The notes beneath the pieces are model-generated. The model saw only the letters and a list, made by a program, of their open reading frames with translations, did no database searches and was not told where the DNA came from. From Burkholderiales bacterium (GTDB lineage: Bacteria; Pseudomonadota; Gammaproteobacteria; Burkholderiales; Nitrosomonadaceae), in assembly GCA_024235755.1 (NCBI GenBank), contig JACKLV010000004.1, forward strand, positions 124,001 through 188,000: a stretch of DNA of 64,000 nucleotides, read 5' to 3'. Below are positions 8,878 to 18,342 of this stretch, piece after piece; positions within the stretch are counted from its first letter, which is position 1; each line of letters opens with the position of its first letter. Both the position numbers and the translations under genes were made by a program.

Positions 8878-10212
8878 ATGACTGTCATGAAACAAACCGT
8901 CGCTGTTATTGGCGCAGGCAGTTCCGGGCTTGCCGCAGCGCGACATTTTGTTGCGCAGGGTTTTGAGGTGCATGTGTTTGAACGCGAGGACGATCTGGGC
9001 GGTAATTGGAATTACGGAAAACCGTGTGCACGCATTTATCGGTCAACGCATACGATTTCGTCGAAACCCGGTACAGAGTTTCCCGATTTTCCGATGCCGC
9101 AAGAATACCCAGACTATCCGCACCATACCCAGATTTTGGCTTATTTGCGGGCATATGCTGAGGCTTTCCACTTGATCGAGCATATTCATTTTTCATCGAG
9201 TGTGCGTCAAGTCGAACCGGTCGATGAGAAAAATGCGCGCACCCGATGGCATGTGACGTTCGAACATGGATACAGTAAGAGTTTCGACTTTGTCGTTATC
9301 GCCAACGGGCATAACTGGTTTCCCAAGTGGCCGGAATATCCCGGCGTATTCTCCGGACGCATGTTGCATTCTGCAGAGTACCGCACACCGGACATATTTA
9401 GCGGTCAGCGCGTATTGGTGGTTGGCGGAGGTAACAGCGGTTGCGACATTGCGGTAGAAGCCGCCATGGTCGCCGATCGTGTCTGGCACAGCACGCGCCG
9501 CGGTTATTGGTATATGCCCAAATATTTACTGGGTCGTCCAGCGGATCAGGTGGGCGACCTGATGCTTATTCTCAAATTACCGCTTTGGGTGCGCCGGCTG
9601 GCGGCGAGTGTCATGTACCGGTTACTGGTCGGCTCGCCTGAGAAAACGGGTTTACCACGCCCGGATCACCGATTTTTCGAAACCCATCCGGTTATTAATA
9701 CGCTGCTGCCTTATTATATTGCTCAGGGAGATATCACACCTATGCCGGATATCGAGCGTTACGATGGGAACACTGTTTATTTTTCGGGTGCTTCGGCGGT
9801 TGAAATTGACAAGATCGTATTTGCCACTGGTTATCGTATCCATTTCCCATTTATCGATGAGCGACATTTGAACTGGCAAAGTGGACGGCCTCGGCTGTTT
9901 CTCAATATGTTTCATCCAGATTACGATTCATTGTTTGTGTCAGGTTTGATACAGCCCGACAGCGGCCAATTTGGACTGGTTCACTGGCAGATGTGTTTAG
10001 CGTCACAGTTTGCGGCCGCTGTACGCGACGGGCAGCCCGCGGCCGAACTGCTGCGACGGCACAAAGCCAGGCCGAACCTCGATCTTGGTGGTGGTATTCG
10101 ATATAAAAATACGTCCAGACATTATCTTGAAGTGGAACACTGGCATTACCGCCGGTTGTTGCAAAAATGGATCAAACGGTTCCCGCAGGCAGATTACGGA
10201 ACCATTGATTGA
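8878..10212 (+). CDS. flavin-containing monooxygenase (FMO/BVMO-like)
   Basis: About 444 residues. An FAD-binding GAGSSG lies near the N-terminus. The FMO/Baeyer-Villiger fingerprint FSGRMLHSAEY follows, then the NADPH Rossmann motif GGGNSGCDIA, and a late FATGY motif. It therefore probably hydroxylates or oxygenates a soft nucleophile or ketone using NADPH and O2; the substrate is unknown. ATG 8878 and ATG 8887 both place the Rossmann motif correctly; a TTG 60 bases upstream is possible but adds a non-conserved leader. It stands alone on the plus strand, divergent from the btuB riboswitch leader. Confidence 0.88.
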   Translation: MTVMKQTVAVIGAGSSGLAAARHFVAQGFEVHVFEREDDLGGNWNYGKPCARIYRSTHTISSKPGTEFPDFPMPQEYPDYPHHTQILAYLRAYAEAFHLIEHIHFSSSVRQVEPVDEKNARTRWHVTFEHGYSKSFDFVVIANGHNWFPKWPEYPGVFSGRMLHSAEYRTPDIFSGQRVLVVGGGNSGCDIAVEAAMVADRVWHSTRRGYWYMPKYLLGRPADQVGDLMLILKLPLWVRRLAASVMYRLLVGSPEKTGLPRPDHRFFETHPVINTLLPYYIAQGDITPMPDIERYDGNTVYFSGASAVEIDKIVFATGYRIHFPFIDERHLNWQSGRPRLFLNMFHPDYDSLFVSGLIQPDSGQFGLVHWQMCLASQFAAAVRDGQPAAELLRRHKARPNLDLGGGIRYKNTSRHYLEVEHWHYRRLLQKWIKRFPQADYGTID

Positions 10213-10564
10213 AAAGAATTTCGAATCTGCAAGGAGCTGTTTATTTGTTATTTATCAGTACCTGCATCAGGCAGACAAATTTGATAGTGTGTATCAACAA
10301 ATCACACTTGGCCTGCATTATGAAGTGTTATTTTCGTTATCAAAGAATAGTCTCATGAGTGATACAAGACTGGCTGTTGATAAACAACAGCAGATTTACA
10401 GCGAAAAAAAAGCAAGACATAATCTAAAGTAGACAATCGCATGGGCAAGTATTGCAAGTCTCAATTAAAATTGTATGTATTTGGCATGCAGCATACCTGT
10501 TTACAGTAATTCATAGAATGATTTAAATAATGATGTGTAAAAAAATAAAATTTGGAGTGTATGA
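10213..10564. other. intergenic, no gene recognised
   Basis: This AT-rich stretch follows the monooxygenase. I see no tRNA, repeat, convincing terminator or conserved reading frame. Frames open across the 3' end of the monooxygenase are shadows of it. Confidence 0.5.
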
Positions 10565-11344
10565 ATGACAGATATTCAAGCGCAGAGATCGTTGTATCTA
10601 AAAATGACCGGTTATATATTTATTTTGTGTATCGGCTTTATGAGTGCATGGAAAGTAGCGGCTGAAACAATAGACGAGGAGCTGATCAACGCTGCCGGCA
10701 AAGGTAATTTGCCTTTGGTTAAGCGCATACTGGAATCTGAACAGGACTTATCTCAAGAAACAATCAACAAAGCATATTTTGCCGGAGTACAAAAAGGCAA
10801 TAAGCCGATTGTGCAACGCCTGCTTGATAGAGGCGCCGATATCGATTACCGTGGTGATAACGGTTATACTGCTTTAATTCAGGCTGCACGGGATGGACGC
10901 AGCCATTTGGTTAAACTGTTGTTGCCATTAGGTGCGGCTGTTAACGCAAAAGCAACGGAAACAGGAGAAACGGCCTTGATTTTGGCTGCCAAAAGAGACC
11001 GCAGGGAGGTCATTGATTTATTGCTGGCAGCAAATGCCGATTTAAATGAGCAACGCAGCAGTGATGGCATGACAGCACTTATGCTGGCCGCTCGTGGTGG
11101 GCATCAACAGGCTGCGCATGCGTTGCTTGAGGCTGGCGCTGAGGTTGATTTCCAGTTGGATAACGGCGCTACGGCTTTGATGCTAGCGGCGCAGCATGGC
11201 CATCTCGGCGTAATCTATGTATTATTGGCGGCCAATGCGGATGTCAATATCAAAGCAGAAAATGGTGCTACAGCCCTGACGCTTGCCAATGTATACCGCC
11301 ATGGCGAAGCGGCTGAGATGCTCAAAAGGGCAGGAGCCCGATAG
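10565..11344 (+). CDS. secreted or membrane-anchored ankyrin-repeat protein
   Basis: This 259-residue protein begins with about 20 polar residues, then one hydrophobic segment (YIFILCIGFMSAWKVAA) that could be a signal peptide or anchor. The rest is six to seven ankyrin repeats of about 33 residues, recognisable by recurrent GxTALxxAA and VxxLLxxGAxxN (GYTALIQAARDGRSHLVKLL, GMTALMLAARGGHQQAAHAL, GATALMLAAQHGHLGVIYVL). Ankyrin repeats mediate protein binding; bacterial periplasmic versions often accompany a catalase or other partner, but none is adjacent. Function is unassigned. Confidence 0.85.
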   Translation: MTDIQAQRSLYLKMTGYIFILCIGFMSAWKVAAETIDEELINAAGKGNLPLVKRILESEQDLSQETINKAYFAGVQKGNKPIVQRLLDRGADIDYRGDNGYTALIQAARDGRSHLVKLLLPLGAAVNAKATETGETALILAAKRDRREVIDLLLAANADLNEQRSSDGMTALMLAARGGHQQAAHALLEAGAEVDFQLDNGATALMLAAQHGHLGVIYVLLAANADVNIKAENGATALTLANVYRHGEAAEMLKRAGAR

Positions 11345-11604
11345 AATGTTTTTTGAAAGGTTTACCGGTTAAAATGGGTTTATTCAATCGTATTGAAAGA
11401 CCAGCTTTCGTAAGATTCGGAATGACCTTAATAAATAAGGCGCGTACATACGTATTGTTATAACAGCTCATAGGGTTGGACTTAACTTTGAGGTTGGATT
11501 TGTTTTGGCCTTCAGCAGCGTTATGATTCGCTCATTATTAACATTTCCCTATTTTTTTAGAAATATTTTTTACCAACTATCGAAGTAACGAAGGATATAC
11601 CAAA

Positions 11605-12282
11605 ATGAAAATAAAGACTGTTTTATTACTTGTCGCCCCGTTGTTTGTATTGTTTGGTTGTGGAGACGAAAAATCAGGTGATAAATCAGGCAGCGGCTCG
11701 GCGGCTCAAACTATGACTGAAGTGACGGCAATGGATGAATTGCCGTCCTTTTTAAGTGAAGGTTTGTCACCGGAGGAAGTAACCGAACTGAGAGAACAGA
11801 TACTGCCCGGCAGCACAGAGGATAGTGAGACGCCAGGAGAAAAGTTTCAGGCGCTGCTAGAGAAAGCGAAAGCGGGCGACCCCGTTGCGCAAAACGGCTT
11901 GGGTGTTATGTATTATACCGGGGAAGCAGTTTCCAAAACGTTAACCGGTCAGGTTTTAGATAATGATCCTGAATTGGCGGCCGGTTGGTTTTATCGTTCA
12001 GCAGAACAAGGATACGCTGATGCGCAATTTAATCTAGGATTAATGTATGCCAACGGTGAAGGAGTGGAGCAGGATATGCATCAAGCAGTCGAGCTGTTTA
12101 AGAAAGCAGCTGAGCAAGGTCATGTGGACGCGCAAAACAATCTGGGCGCCTTGTATTATATAGGCGAGGGCGTAACCCGGGACGAAGACAAAGCAATTGA
12201 GTGGTTCGAAAAAGCTGCAGCCCAGGGTAACGAGGAAGCGAGAGAAAACCTGGACGCTATTATGGCTGCAAGGGCGCAGTAG
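11605..12282 (+). CDS. Sel1-repeat lipoprotein
   Basis: A 225-residue protein with a lipoprotein signal peptide (lipobox LFGC, Cys about residue 19) and a Ser/Gly-rich linker. Three Sel1-like (TPR-related) repeats follow: DPVAQNGLGVMYYTGEAV, YADAQFNLGLMYANGEGV and HVDAQNNLGALYYIGEGV. The +2 residue is Gly rather than Asp, which favours sorting to the outer membrane. Sel1 repeats are protein-interaction scaffolds; the partner is unknown. The ankyrin gene upstream is also an exported solenoid repeat protein, but a 260-bp gap separates them, so co-regulation is not evident. Confidence 0.87.
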   Translation: MKIKTVLLLVAPLFVLFGCGDEKSGDKSGSGSAAQTMTEVTAMDELPSFLSEGLSPEEVTELREQILPGSTEDSETPGEKFQALLEKAKAGDPVAQNGLGVMYYTGEAVSKTLTGQVLDNDPELAAGWFYRSAEQGYADAQFNLGLMYANGEGVEQDMHQAVELFKKAAEQGHVDAQNNLGALYYIGEGVTRDEDKAIEWFEKAAAQGNEEARENLDAIMAARAQ

Positions 12283-12497
12283 TCAACGGTATTTTTGTCT
12301 TAAACTTTGGCGATACAAACGCGCGTTGAATTGTGAAATAAGTCATTCCGATCCAACAAGTTAGATATGTAAAAATACTGACCTCAATCATCGGTTTTGT
12401 TGGAACACGTAATTTTCATTGTTGCATCAAACCTCCTGTTATCCGCTAAATAATACGTTTCTCAAATGCGTTTTTTGTAACTGATTTAAAACAGTTC

Positions 12498-14309
12498 ATG
12501 GACAAAAAGGAACAGATCAATTTCTGGTATGTCATTGCTGCGGTGTTGAGCGTGTTATTTCTGCAAAACCTTTATACCCAGTATACACAAATCGAACCGA
12601 TACCTTACAGCCGGTTTCAGCATTTGCTCGAGCAGGGGCAAATTGAAAAGATTTCGATTACCGATCAGTATATCTATGGTTCGCTTAAATCACGGCATGC
12701 GGATGGTTTCAAAGAATTCGTCACGACGCGGGTAGAGCCTGAATTTGCCGAGGAACTGGAAAAATATCACGTTGAATACTCTGCTATTGTAAAAAGCACC
12801 TGGATACGCGATATCTTATCGTGGCTGTTGCCGATGGCGATTTTTATCGGTATCTGGCTGTTCATTATCCGTCGCATGGGTGGCGGCGTTAGCGAAGGTA
12901 TGATGTCGATCGGCAAGAGCCGTGCCAAGGTATTTGTCGAAAAGGAAACCAAAGTGACATTTGCCGATGTGGCGGGGGTTGATGAAGCCAAGGAAGAGCT
13001 GATCGAAATCATTCGTTTTTTGAAAGATCCGACTGGTTATGGCCGCCTTGGCGGACGGGCGCCGAAAGGCATTTTGCTGGTGGGTCCGCCGGGTACAGGT
13101 AAAACATTGCTTGCACGTGCAGTGGCTGGTGAGGCGGGTGTGCCTTTCTTTTCCATTTCCGGTTCAGAATTTGTCGAGATGTTTGTCGGCGTGGGTGCTG
13201 CACGTGTGCGCGATCTGTTTGAACAGGCTCGGCAAATGGCGCCTGCAATTATATTCATCGATGAACTCGATGCGCTGGGCCGGGCGCGTGGCGCTTATGG
13301 CCTTGGCGGCGGGCATGATGAAAAGGAACAGACGCTGAACCAGTTGCTCGCCGAACTGGATGGTTTTGACCCCACCAGCGGCATCGTGCTGTTGGGCGCG
13401 ACCAATCGGCCGGAAATTCTTGATCCCGCATTACTGCGTGCAGGACGTTTTGACCGTCAGGTACTGGTCGACCGGCCGGATAAACTGGGTCGTGAACAGA
13501 TACTGGCGGTACATATCAAGAATGTAAGACTGGATACCGACGTACAGATCGAACAAGTAGCGGCGCTAACACCGGGTTTCACTGGTGCGGATCTGGCCAA
13601 TCTGATCAATGAGGCCGCTTTACTTGCGACAAGGCGTAACGCCATATCGGTTACCATGGATGATTTTAACAATGCTATTGAGCGCATTGTAGCCGGACTG
13701 GAAAAGCGCAACCGGCTGTTGAATCCAAAAGAACGTCGAGTGGTGGCATTCCACGAACTTGGCCATGCTATGGTTGCGCTGGCGTTGCCGGGTACTGATG
13801 AAGTGCACAAGATATCCATCATTCCGCGCGGTATCGGTGCGTTGGGTTACACCATTCAGCGCCCGACTGAAGACCGTTTTCTGATGACCAAAGTCGAACT
13901 GCAGAATAAAATGTCGGTTTTGCTTGGCGGCCGCGCTGCAGAACAGATTGTCTTTAAGGAAATATCAACCGGTGCGGCAGACGATTTGGCGCGTGCAACA
14001 GACATTGCGCGCGCCATGGTGCTGCGTTACGGTATGAGCGATGCACTCGGGCATGTAGCCTACGATCGCGAACAGTCTGCCTTTTTGCAACCGAATATGG
14101 CTATGCCACAGGCACGCAGTTACAGCGAGGAAACCGCTAACCGGGTGGATGCCGCAGTGCATGAGTTAATCGAGCGCGCATTGCAGAGCGCGGTTAATAT
14201 CCTCGAGACGAATAGGGCGTTGCTGGATCAGACGGCTGAAGAATTATTAAAAACCGAGACGCTCAATCAGCCTGAAATTGAAAAATTAAAACAGAAACTA
14301 AGGCAATGA
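12498..14309 (+). CDS. FtsH-family ATP-dependent zinc metalloprotease
   Basis: 603 residues with the full FtsH layout. There is one N-terminal membrane segment (residues 9-27), a periplasmic FtsH-ext domain, and a second membrane segment (about 105-127). The AAA ATPase has Walker A GPPGTGKT near 196 and Walker [12 protein letters not shown] near 250, with the pore motif [12 protein letters not shown]. The peptidase domain has HELGH near 420. It should extract and degrade membrane and cytosolic proteins. The Walker B/linker segment ([14 protein letters not shown]) and a short C-terminus differ from the canonical housekeeping FtsH, suggesting a paralogue. No rrmJ or folP neighbours, usual for ftsH, are present, so I leave the symbol blank. 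Confidence 0.93.
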   Translation: MDKKEQINFWYVIAAVLSVLFLQNLYTQYTQIEPIPYSRFQHLLEQGQIEKISITDQYIYGSLKSRHADGFKEFVTTRVEPEFAEELEKYHVEYSAIVKSTWIRDILSWLLPMAIFIGIWLFIIRRMGGGVSEGMMSIGKSRAKVFVEKETKVTFADVAGVDEAKEELIEIIRFLKDPTGYGRLGGRAPKGILLVGPPGTGKTLLARAVAGEAGVPFFSISGSEFVEMFVGVGAARVRDLFEQARQMAPAIIFIDELDALGRARGAYGLGGGHDEKEQTLNQLLAELDGFDPTSGIVLLGATNRPEILDPALLRAGRFDRQVLVDRPDKLGREQILAVHIKNVRLDTDVQIEQVAALTPGFTGADLANLINEAALLATRRNAISVTMDDFNNAIERIVAGLEKRNRLLNPKERRVVAFHELGHAMVALALPGTDEVHKISIIPRGIGALGYTIQRPTEDRFLMTKVELQNKMSVLLGGRAAEQIVFKEISTGAADDLARATDIARAMVLRYGMSDALGHVAYDREQSAFLQPNMAMPQARSYSEETANRVDAAVHELIERALQSAVNILETNRALLDQTAEELLKTETLNQPEIEKLKQKLRQ

Positions 14310-14366
14310 ATTGTTGACTGATTGGTCTTAAGTGGCAATGTGCAACCTGACTGTCGGTGGATAAAG

Positions 14367-15107
14367 TTAATCTTGTGATTGTTGTAAATCACTCAAAAAT
14401 TCACGAATACGGGTTGCATTTGCGCCGAGATCGCTGACACCCACGCGTGAAACCGAACGCATGTCCACCTGCGTGAATTCCCCATTTGGTTGAATTCGTA
14501 TTATCACATCATCTTTAAACGCCATAACGGGTGTGACGGCTGTCGCCTCAATCTTGCCCTGATCGGCGGATACGGCCGCGATGTGCCAGTTGCGTGATTT
14601 GACCAATTGCAATGCGCGCTCGAATACGGCCGATGCAGGGCGGTCAAGCAGCAAGGGCTTTAGGTCGGGATAGCCAACCTGTTGCAGCTGGGAAAGATTG
14701 TCGGGTATCAGACGTTCCAGCGGATTATCAGTAGTTTTGCGTTGTGTCAGCACTGCTTCAAATTGTGGCGGATTATTGAGATCCGTACTGATGTCATGAA
14801 TGCGCGGCAGGCCCGATGCGGCCAGTAGTGTGAAAACTGTCGGCATGGCCACGATGAAACCAAGTAGCGAACCGGTCAAAGATGAAAGGGCGCTTTTACG
14901 TTGACGCATGGCGGCAAACAAACCGGCAATACCCAAAAGCGCCGCAATAAAACCGGTCAACGTAGATATTGCCAGTCCCGGTAGTGCAATCTGAAATCCG
15001 GCAATATTAAAGCGGTGCAGAATAATCATTCCCACTGTAAGCAATCCAGAGAAAACTGCTAACCGGATGCTGAATTTGCCAAGTGTTGTATGCTTGAACA
15101 TGGTCAT
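14367..15107 (-). CDS. DUF1499 membrane protein
   Basis: About 246 residues. Three hydrophobic segments occupy the first ~115 residues, followed by a soluble DUF1499 domain (RNWHIAAVSADQGKIEATAV, DDVIIRIQP, VDMRSVSRVGVSDLGANA). The family function is unknown. I chose ATG 15107 (MTMFKHTTLG), 11 bases beyond the stop of the upstream gene. Frames extending further upstream overlap that gene and add no conserved sequence. The tight spacing implies co-transcription with the GNAT-nitrilase gene. Confidence 0.82.
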   Translation of the reverse strand: MTMFKHTTLGKFSIRLAVFSGLLTVGMIILHRFNIAGFQIALPGLAISTLTGFIAALLGIAGLFAAMRQRKSALSSLTGSLLGFIVAMPTVFTLLAASGLPRIHDISTDLNNPPQFEAVLTQRKTTDNPLERLIPDNLSQLQQVGYPDLKPLLLDRPASAVFERALQLVKSRNWHIAAVSADQGKIEATAVTPVMAFKDDVIIRIQPNGEFTQVDMRSVSRVGVSDLGANATRIREFLSDLQQSQD

Positions 15108-15117
15108 AGGCCAGAAA

Positions 15118-16701
15118 TTATTTACCGCGCCAATGCACCGAGTATAGATCGTGACGCCTGTCCTTGAGATTTTGTACTGTACCGGCATTACGTGCCGTGC
15201 GTAGCGAATCGGGGCGCAAATCGGCAATTGCAATGGTTTCTACATTCGGTGTCGTGTCTGCGGCTATGCCGTCTCTGTCAAATGGAAAATCGCAAGGTGT
15301 CAGGATACAGCTTTGCGCGTATTGAACGTCCATATTCGCTACATTAGGTAAATTGCCTACATTTCCGGACATGACGACGTAGACCTGATTCTCCACTGCG
15401 CGCGCCTGGCTGCAGTAACGGACGCGCAAATATCCCTGGCGAACAGCCGTGCAGAACGGAACGAAAATCATATAAACACCCTGATCGGCCAGATGACGAG
15501 CCAGTTCCGGAAACTCGGCGTCATAACAAATCAAAACACCGATGGGACCGCAATCCGTTTCAATTGCGTGCAGTGTATCGCCGCCCTCGATATTCCACCA
15601 GTAGACTTCGTCCGGCGTTGGGTGAATCTTGGGTTGTTTATGGATCGTACCATCGCGCAGAAAAATATAGGAAACATTTTCCACCCGGCCTGACGGCATA
15701 TGGGTTGGATGTGTTCCACCGATGATGTTAATGTTGTAACGGAGCGCCAAATCACGCATTGCATTAGTAAATCGTTCGGTGTATTTGGTCAGCGCCGCAA
15801 TTGATTCGGCCGGAGATAAACGCTGGTCTTCGATAGAAAGTAGCTGTAGCGTGAACAGTTCGGGGAAAACAACGAAATCACCGTTGTAATCAGCAATGAC
15901 ATCGACAAAATATTCAATAAAGCTGATAAATTCTTCAAATGAATTTACTTTCCGCATCATATACTGCACAGTACCGACACGCACTGTTTCCTGCAATCGT
16001 CCACCGAAGTTTTTATGCCGCTTGATCTCCGATTCTTCCGGAACGCCGGGGTTGCGCCAGATCAGATGTACACCATAGCCCAGTGAATCACGGTCTTCGG
16101 GTAGGTAATCTTTAATGACGCCAAGTACCTCGAAATTGTTATGTAGCTGGAACGAAAGCACTGGATCGCGCAGTTTTTTTTGTATGATTTGTTGCACGTA
16201 TGCTTCGATGTCCGGGTAACGCTTGGCTTTTTTGGCATAACTGGGCAATCTGCCTGAAAAAATAATGCCTTTAAGCCCGAGTTCCTGGCAGAGTTGCTTG
16301 CGTGCGTTGTAAAACCGCTGACCGATCCGGTAACCGCGATAATTTGGATCAACGCACACTTCCATCCCGTATAGATATTCGCCATCGGGATTATGCCGCG
16401 AGGCATAGCCATTGCCGGTGATTTCAACCCAGCTGTGCGGCTGTAATGCAATTTTTCCGGAAATTCGGAAACTCGCGCAGTATCCTACCAGTTCTTTATC
16501 GTAAACAGCTACGAGCTGACCTTCTGAAAAGTTATTAATCTGACCGTTTAACGCACCTTCTGAATAAGCCGGAATACTGGTGCCCTGGTAGACCCGGGCA
16601 ACCAGTTTCGCGAGTGCGGGCACATCTTTTAACGTTGCGTTACGTACGGCTAGACGGCCGGATTTTTTATTAATTTTTGATCCAGGGTTTGCTGATTTCA
16701 T
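15118..16701 (-). CDS. fused GNAT acetyltransferase / carbon-nitrogen hydrolase
   Basis: About 527 residues in two enzymes. The first ~200 form a GNAT N-acetyltransferase (VCVDPNYRGYRIGQRFYNAR is the acetyl-CoA loop). The rest is a nitrilase-superfamily hydrolase with the Glu-Lys-Cys triad visible: Glu in VFPELFTLQ, Lys in HKQPKIHPTPDE, Cys in GVLICYDAEFPELA. Such fusions are known, but their substrates (amide or N-acyl compounds) are not defined. I prefer ATG 16701 because it avoids overlapping the upstream DedA gene; ATG 16746 would overlap it by 40 bases. No strong ribosome-binding site decides between them. Confidence 0.88.
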   Translation of the reverse strand: MKSANPGSKINKKSGRLAVRNATLKDVPALAKLVARVYQGTSIPAYSEGALNGQINNFSEGQLVAVYDKELVGYCASFRISGKIALQPHSWVEITGNGYASRHNPDGEYLYGMEVCVDPNYRGYRIGQRFYNARKQLCQELGLKGIIFSGRLPSYAKKAKRYPDIEAYVQQIIQKKLRDPVLSFQLHNNFEVLGVIKDYLPEDRDSLGYGVHLIWRNPGVPEESEIKRHKNFGGRLQETVRVGTVQYMMRKVNSFEEFISFIEYFVDVIADYNGDFVVFPELFTLQLLSIEDQRLSPAESIAALTKYTERFTNAMRDLALRYNINIIGGTHPTHMPSGRVENVSYIFLRDGTIHKQPKIHPTPDEVYWWNIEGGDTLHAIETDCGPIGVLICYDAEFPELARHLADQGVYMIFVPFCTAVRQGYLRVRYCSQARAVENQVYVVMSGNVGNLPNVANMDVQYAQSCILTPCDFPFDRDGIAADTTPNVETIAIADLRPDSLRTARNAGTVQNLKDRRHDLYSVHWRGK

Positions 16702-16706
16702 AGCCG

Positions 16707-17318
16707 CTACAAATGTGTTCGGTTCGATCGGCGTTGTCGCTGCCAATAAATGACAACGCCGATCGTGCAGGTAATGAACAGCGCAATTATGATGTCACGC
16801 AGGTAATCTTTAATCAGCGCTTCGTTTTCTCCAATAAAATAACCGAGCAATGTCAGTATGATTACCCAGATGCCGGCGCCCAGGCTGGTATAAAAACAAA
16901 ATATCGGCAAATGCATGCGCGCCAGTCCTGCCGGAATCGAAATGTACTGACGCACCATTGGAATTAGGCGACCGGTAAAAGTAGAGATATGTCCGTGGCG
17001 TTGAAAAAAGATTTCCATTTTTTGGAGGTGGGCTGCGTTAAACATGACATACCTGCCATAGTGCAGCAAAAATGGCCGTCCCAGCCATACCGCCAGATAA
17101 TAGTTGATGAGCGCGCCGATAAGGCTGCCGAGAATTCCGCACAAAATGACAATCAGGATATGCATTTCGCCTTTTGAAGCGAGATATCCGGCTGGAATCA
17201 TGATGACTTCGCTTGGAAATGGCACAAAGCTTGATTCCAGCAGCATCAGAATAAAAATACCCGGATAGCCCAGACTGCCGATGGTGTTGACAATCCACTC
17301 AATAATTTCTGCAATCAA
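16707..17318 (-). CDS. DedA-family membrane protein
   Basis: A 203-residue SNARE-associated (DedA/VTT) protein with four to five membrane segments. The family signatures are present: an acidic/Pro re-entrant motif [20 protein letters not shown] and [18 protein letters not shown] with the conserved Arg pair. DedA proteins are linked to undecaprenyl-phosphate or phospholipid flipping and membrane potential maintenance. The C-terminal Arg-rich tail (QRQRRSNRT) is cytoplasmic. It is closely followed by the GNAT-nitrilase gene on the same strand. Confidence 0.92.
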   Translation of the reverse strand: MIAEIIEWIVNTIGSLGYPGIFILMLLESSFVPFPSEVIMIPAGYLASKGEMHILIVILCGILGSLIGALINYYLAVWLGRPFLLHYGRYVMFNAAHLQKMEIFFQRHGHISTFTGRLIPMVRQYISIPAGLARMHLPIFCFYTSLGAGIWVIILTLLGYFIGENEALIKDYLRDIIIALFITCTIGVVIYWQRQRRSNRTHL

Positions 17319-17360
17319 TCCGGTAACCCTTGTACAGAGAAAAAATCTAATGCATCAGCG

Positions 17361-18299
17361 TCAGACCACAGCGCCGTCATTTTCTGGTTTCTTTTCTTCC
17401 TGTTGTAATAAGTCTTCGCGCTTGACTCCCAGCAGAATTAAAATCGAACTGGCTACCATGATGGAAGAATAGATGCCAAACCAAATGCCTATGGTTAATG
17501 CCAGTGCGAAATAATATAAAACCTCGCCGCCGAATAACAGCATGGATATGATGACCATTTGCGTACTACCGTGCGTCATGATTGTACGCGCCATAGTACG
17601 TGTGATGGCATTATTGATAACCTGTTTGACCTCTACCTTGCGCAATTTTCGGAAGTTTTCGCGTATTCGGTCAAAAATCACTACGGATTCGTTGACGGAG
17701 TAGCCCAGTACTGCGAGAACCGCAGCCAAAACGGTCAGTGAAAATTCCCATTGGAAGAATGCAAAGAAACCTAGAATGATAATGACGTCATGTAGGTTGG
17801 CGATAATCCCTGCTATGCCGAATTTCCATTCAAAACGAACCGCCAGATAGGCCACAATACCGAGTGAAACAAATAGCAACGCCAGCGCGCCGTTTTCCAG
17901 CAATTCCTGACCGACTTGTGGGCCGACAAACTCTACACGTCGCATTTCAACCGTATTGTCAGCCTCACGCAATGCATTCAATACCGATTCAGACAGTTGT
18001 GCACTGGAATATTCAGGCATGACGGGCAGGCGAATCATCACATCGCGGGAGGTGCCGAAGTTCTGCACAGTCACATCCGTCATGTTCATGCCTGCAAGTA
18101 TATTTCTAATTTTATTCAGATCGGCAGTCTGCTCATAGCTGACTTCAAGTACTGTTCCGCCGGTAAAATCTACGCCAAGATTCAGTCCTCTGGTCGCAAT
18201 AAAGAAAACGGATAGAATAAATGTCGAGATTGAGATTACTGCGGCAGCGCGCCGCCAGCTCATAAAAGGGATGTCGCGGCTGAATCTGAAAAATTCCAT
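17361..18299 (-). CDS. secF: protein translocase subunit SecF
   Basis: 312 residues with six membrane segments and a periplasmic P4-like domain. Family motifs include GVDFTGGTVLEVSY, the FVGPQVGQEL segment, and GYSVNESVVIFDRIREN. With SecD it uses the proton-motive force to help release exported proteins on the periplasmic side. It lies 43 bases downstream of secD in the order yajC-secD-secF usual in Proteobacteria. Confidence 0.97.
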   Translation of the reverse strand: MEFFRFSRDIPFMSWRRAAAVISISTFILSVFFIATRGLNLGVDFTGGTVLEVSYEQTADLNKIRNILAGMNMTDVTVQNFGTSRDVMIRLPVMPEYSSAQLSESVLNALREADNTVEMRRVEFVGPQVGQELLENGALALLFVSLGIVAYLAVRFEWKFGIAGIIANLHDVIIILGFFAFFQWEFSLTVLAAVLAVLGYSVNESVVIFDRIRENFRKLRKVEVKQVINNAITRTMARTIMTHGSTQMVIISMLLFGGEVLYYFALALTIGIWFGIYSSIMVASSILILLGVKREDLLQQEEKKPENDGAVV

Positions 18300-18342
18300 T
18301 GATTATTCCTTTAAAAATCCAGTTTAATCCTGTCTTAACGGA

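Noticed and set aside
10010..10432. Open frame across the 3' end of the monooxygenase
   Set aside because: Most of it lies inside the monooxygenase in a different frame, and the remainder shows no recognisable protein or ribosome-binding site.
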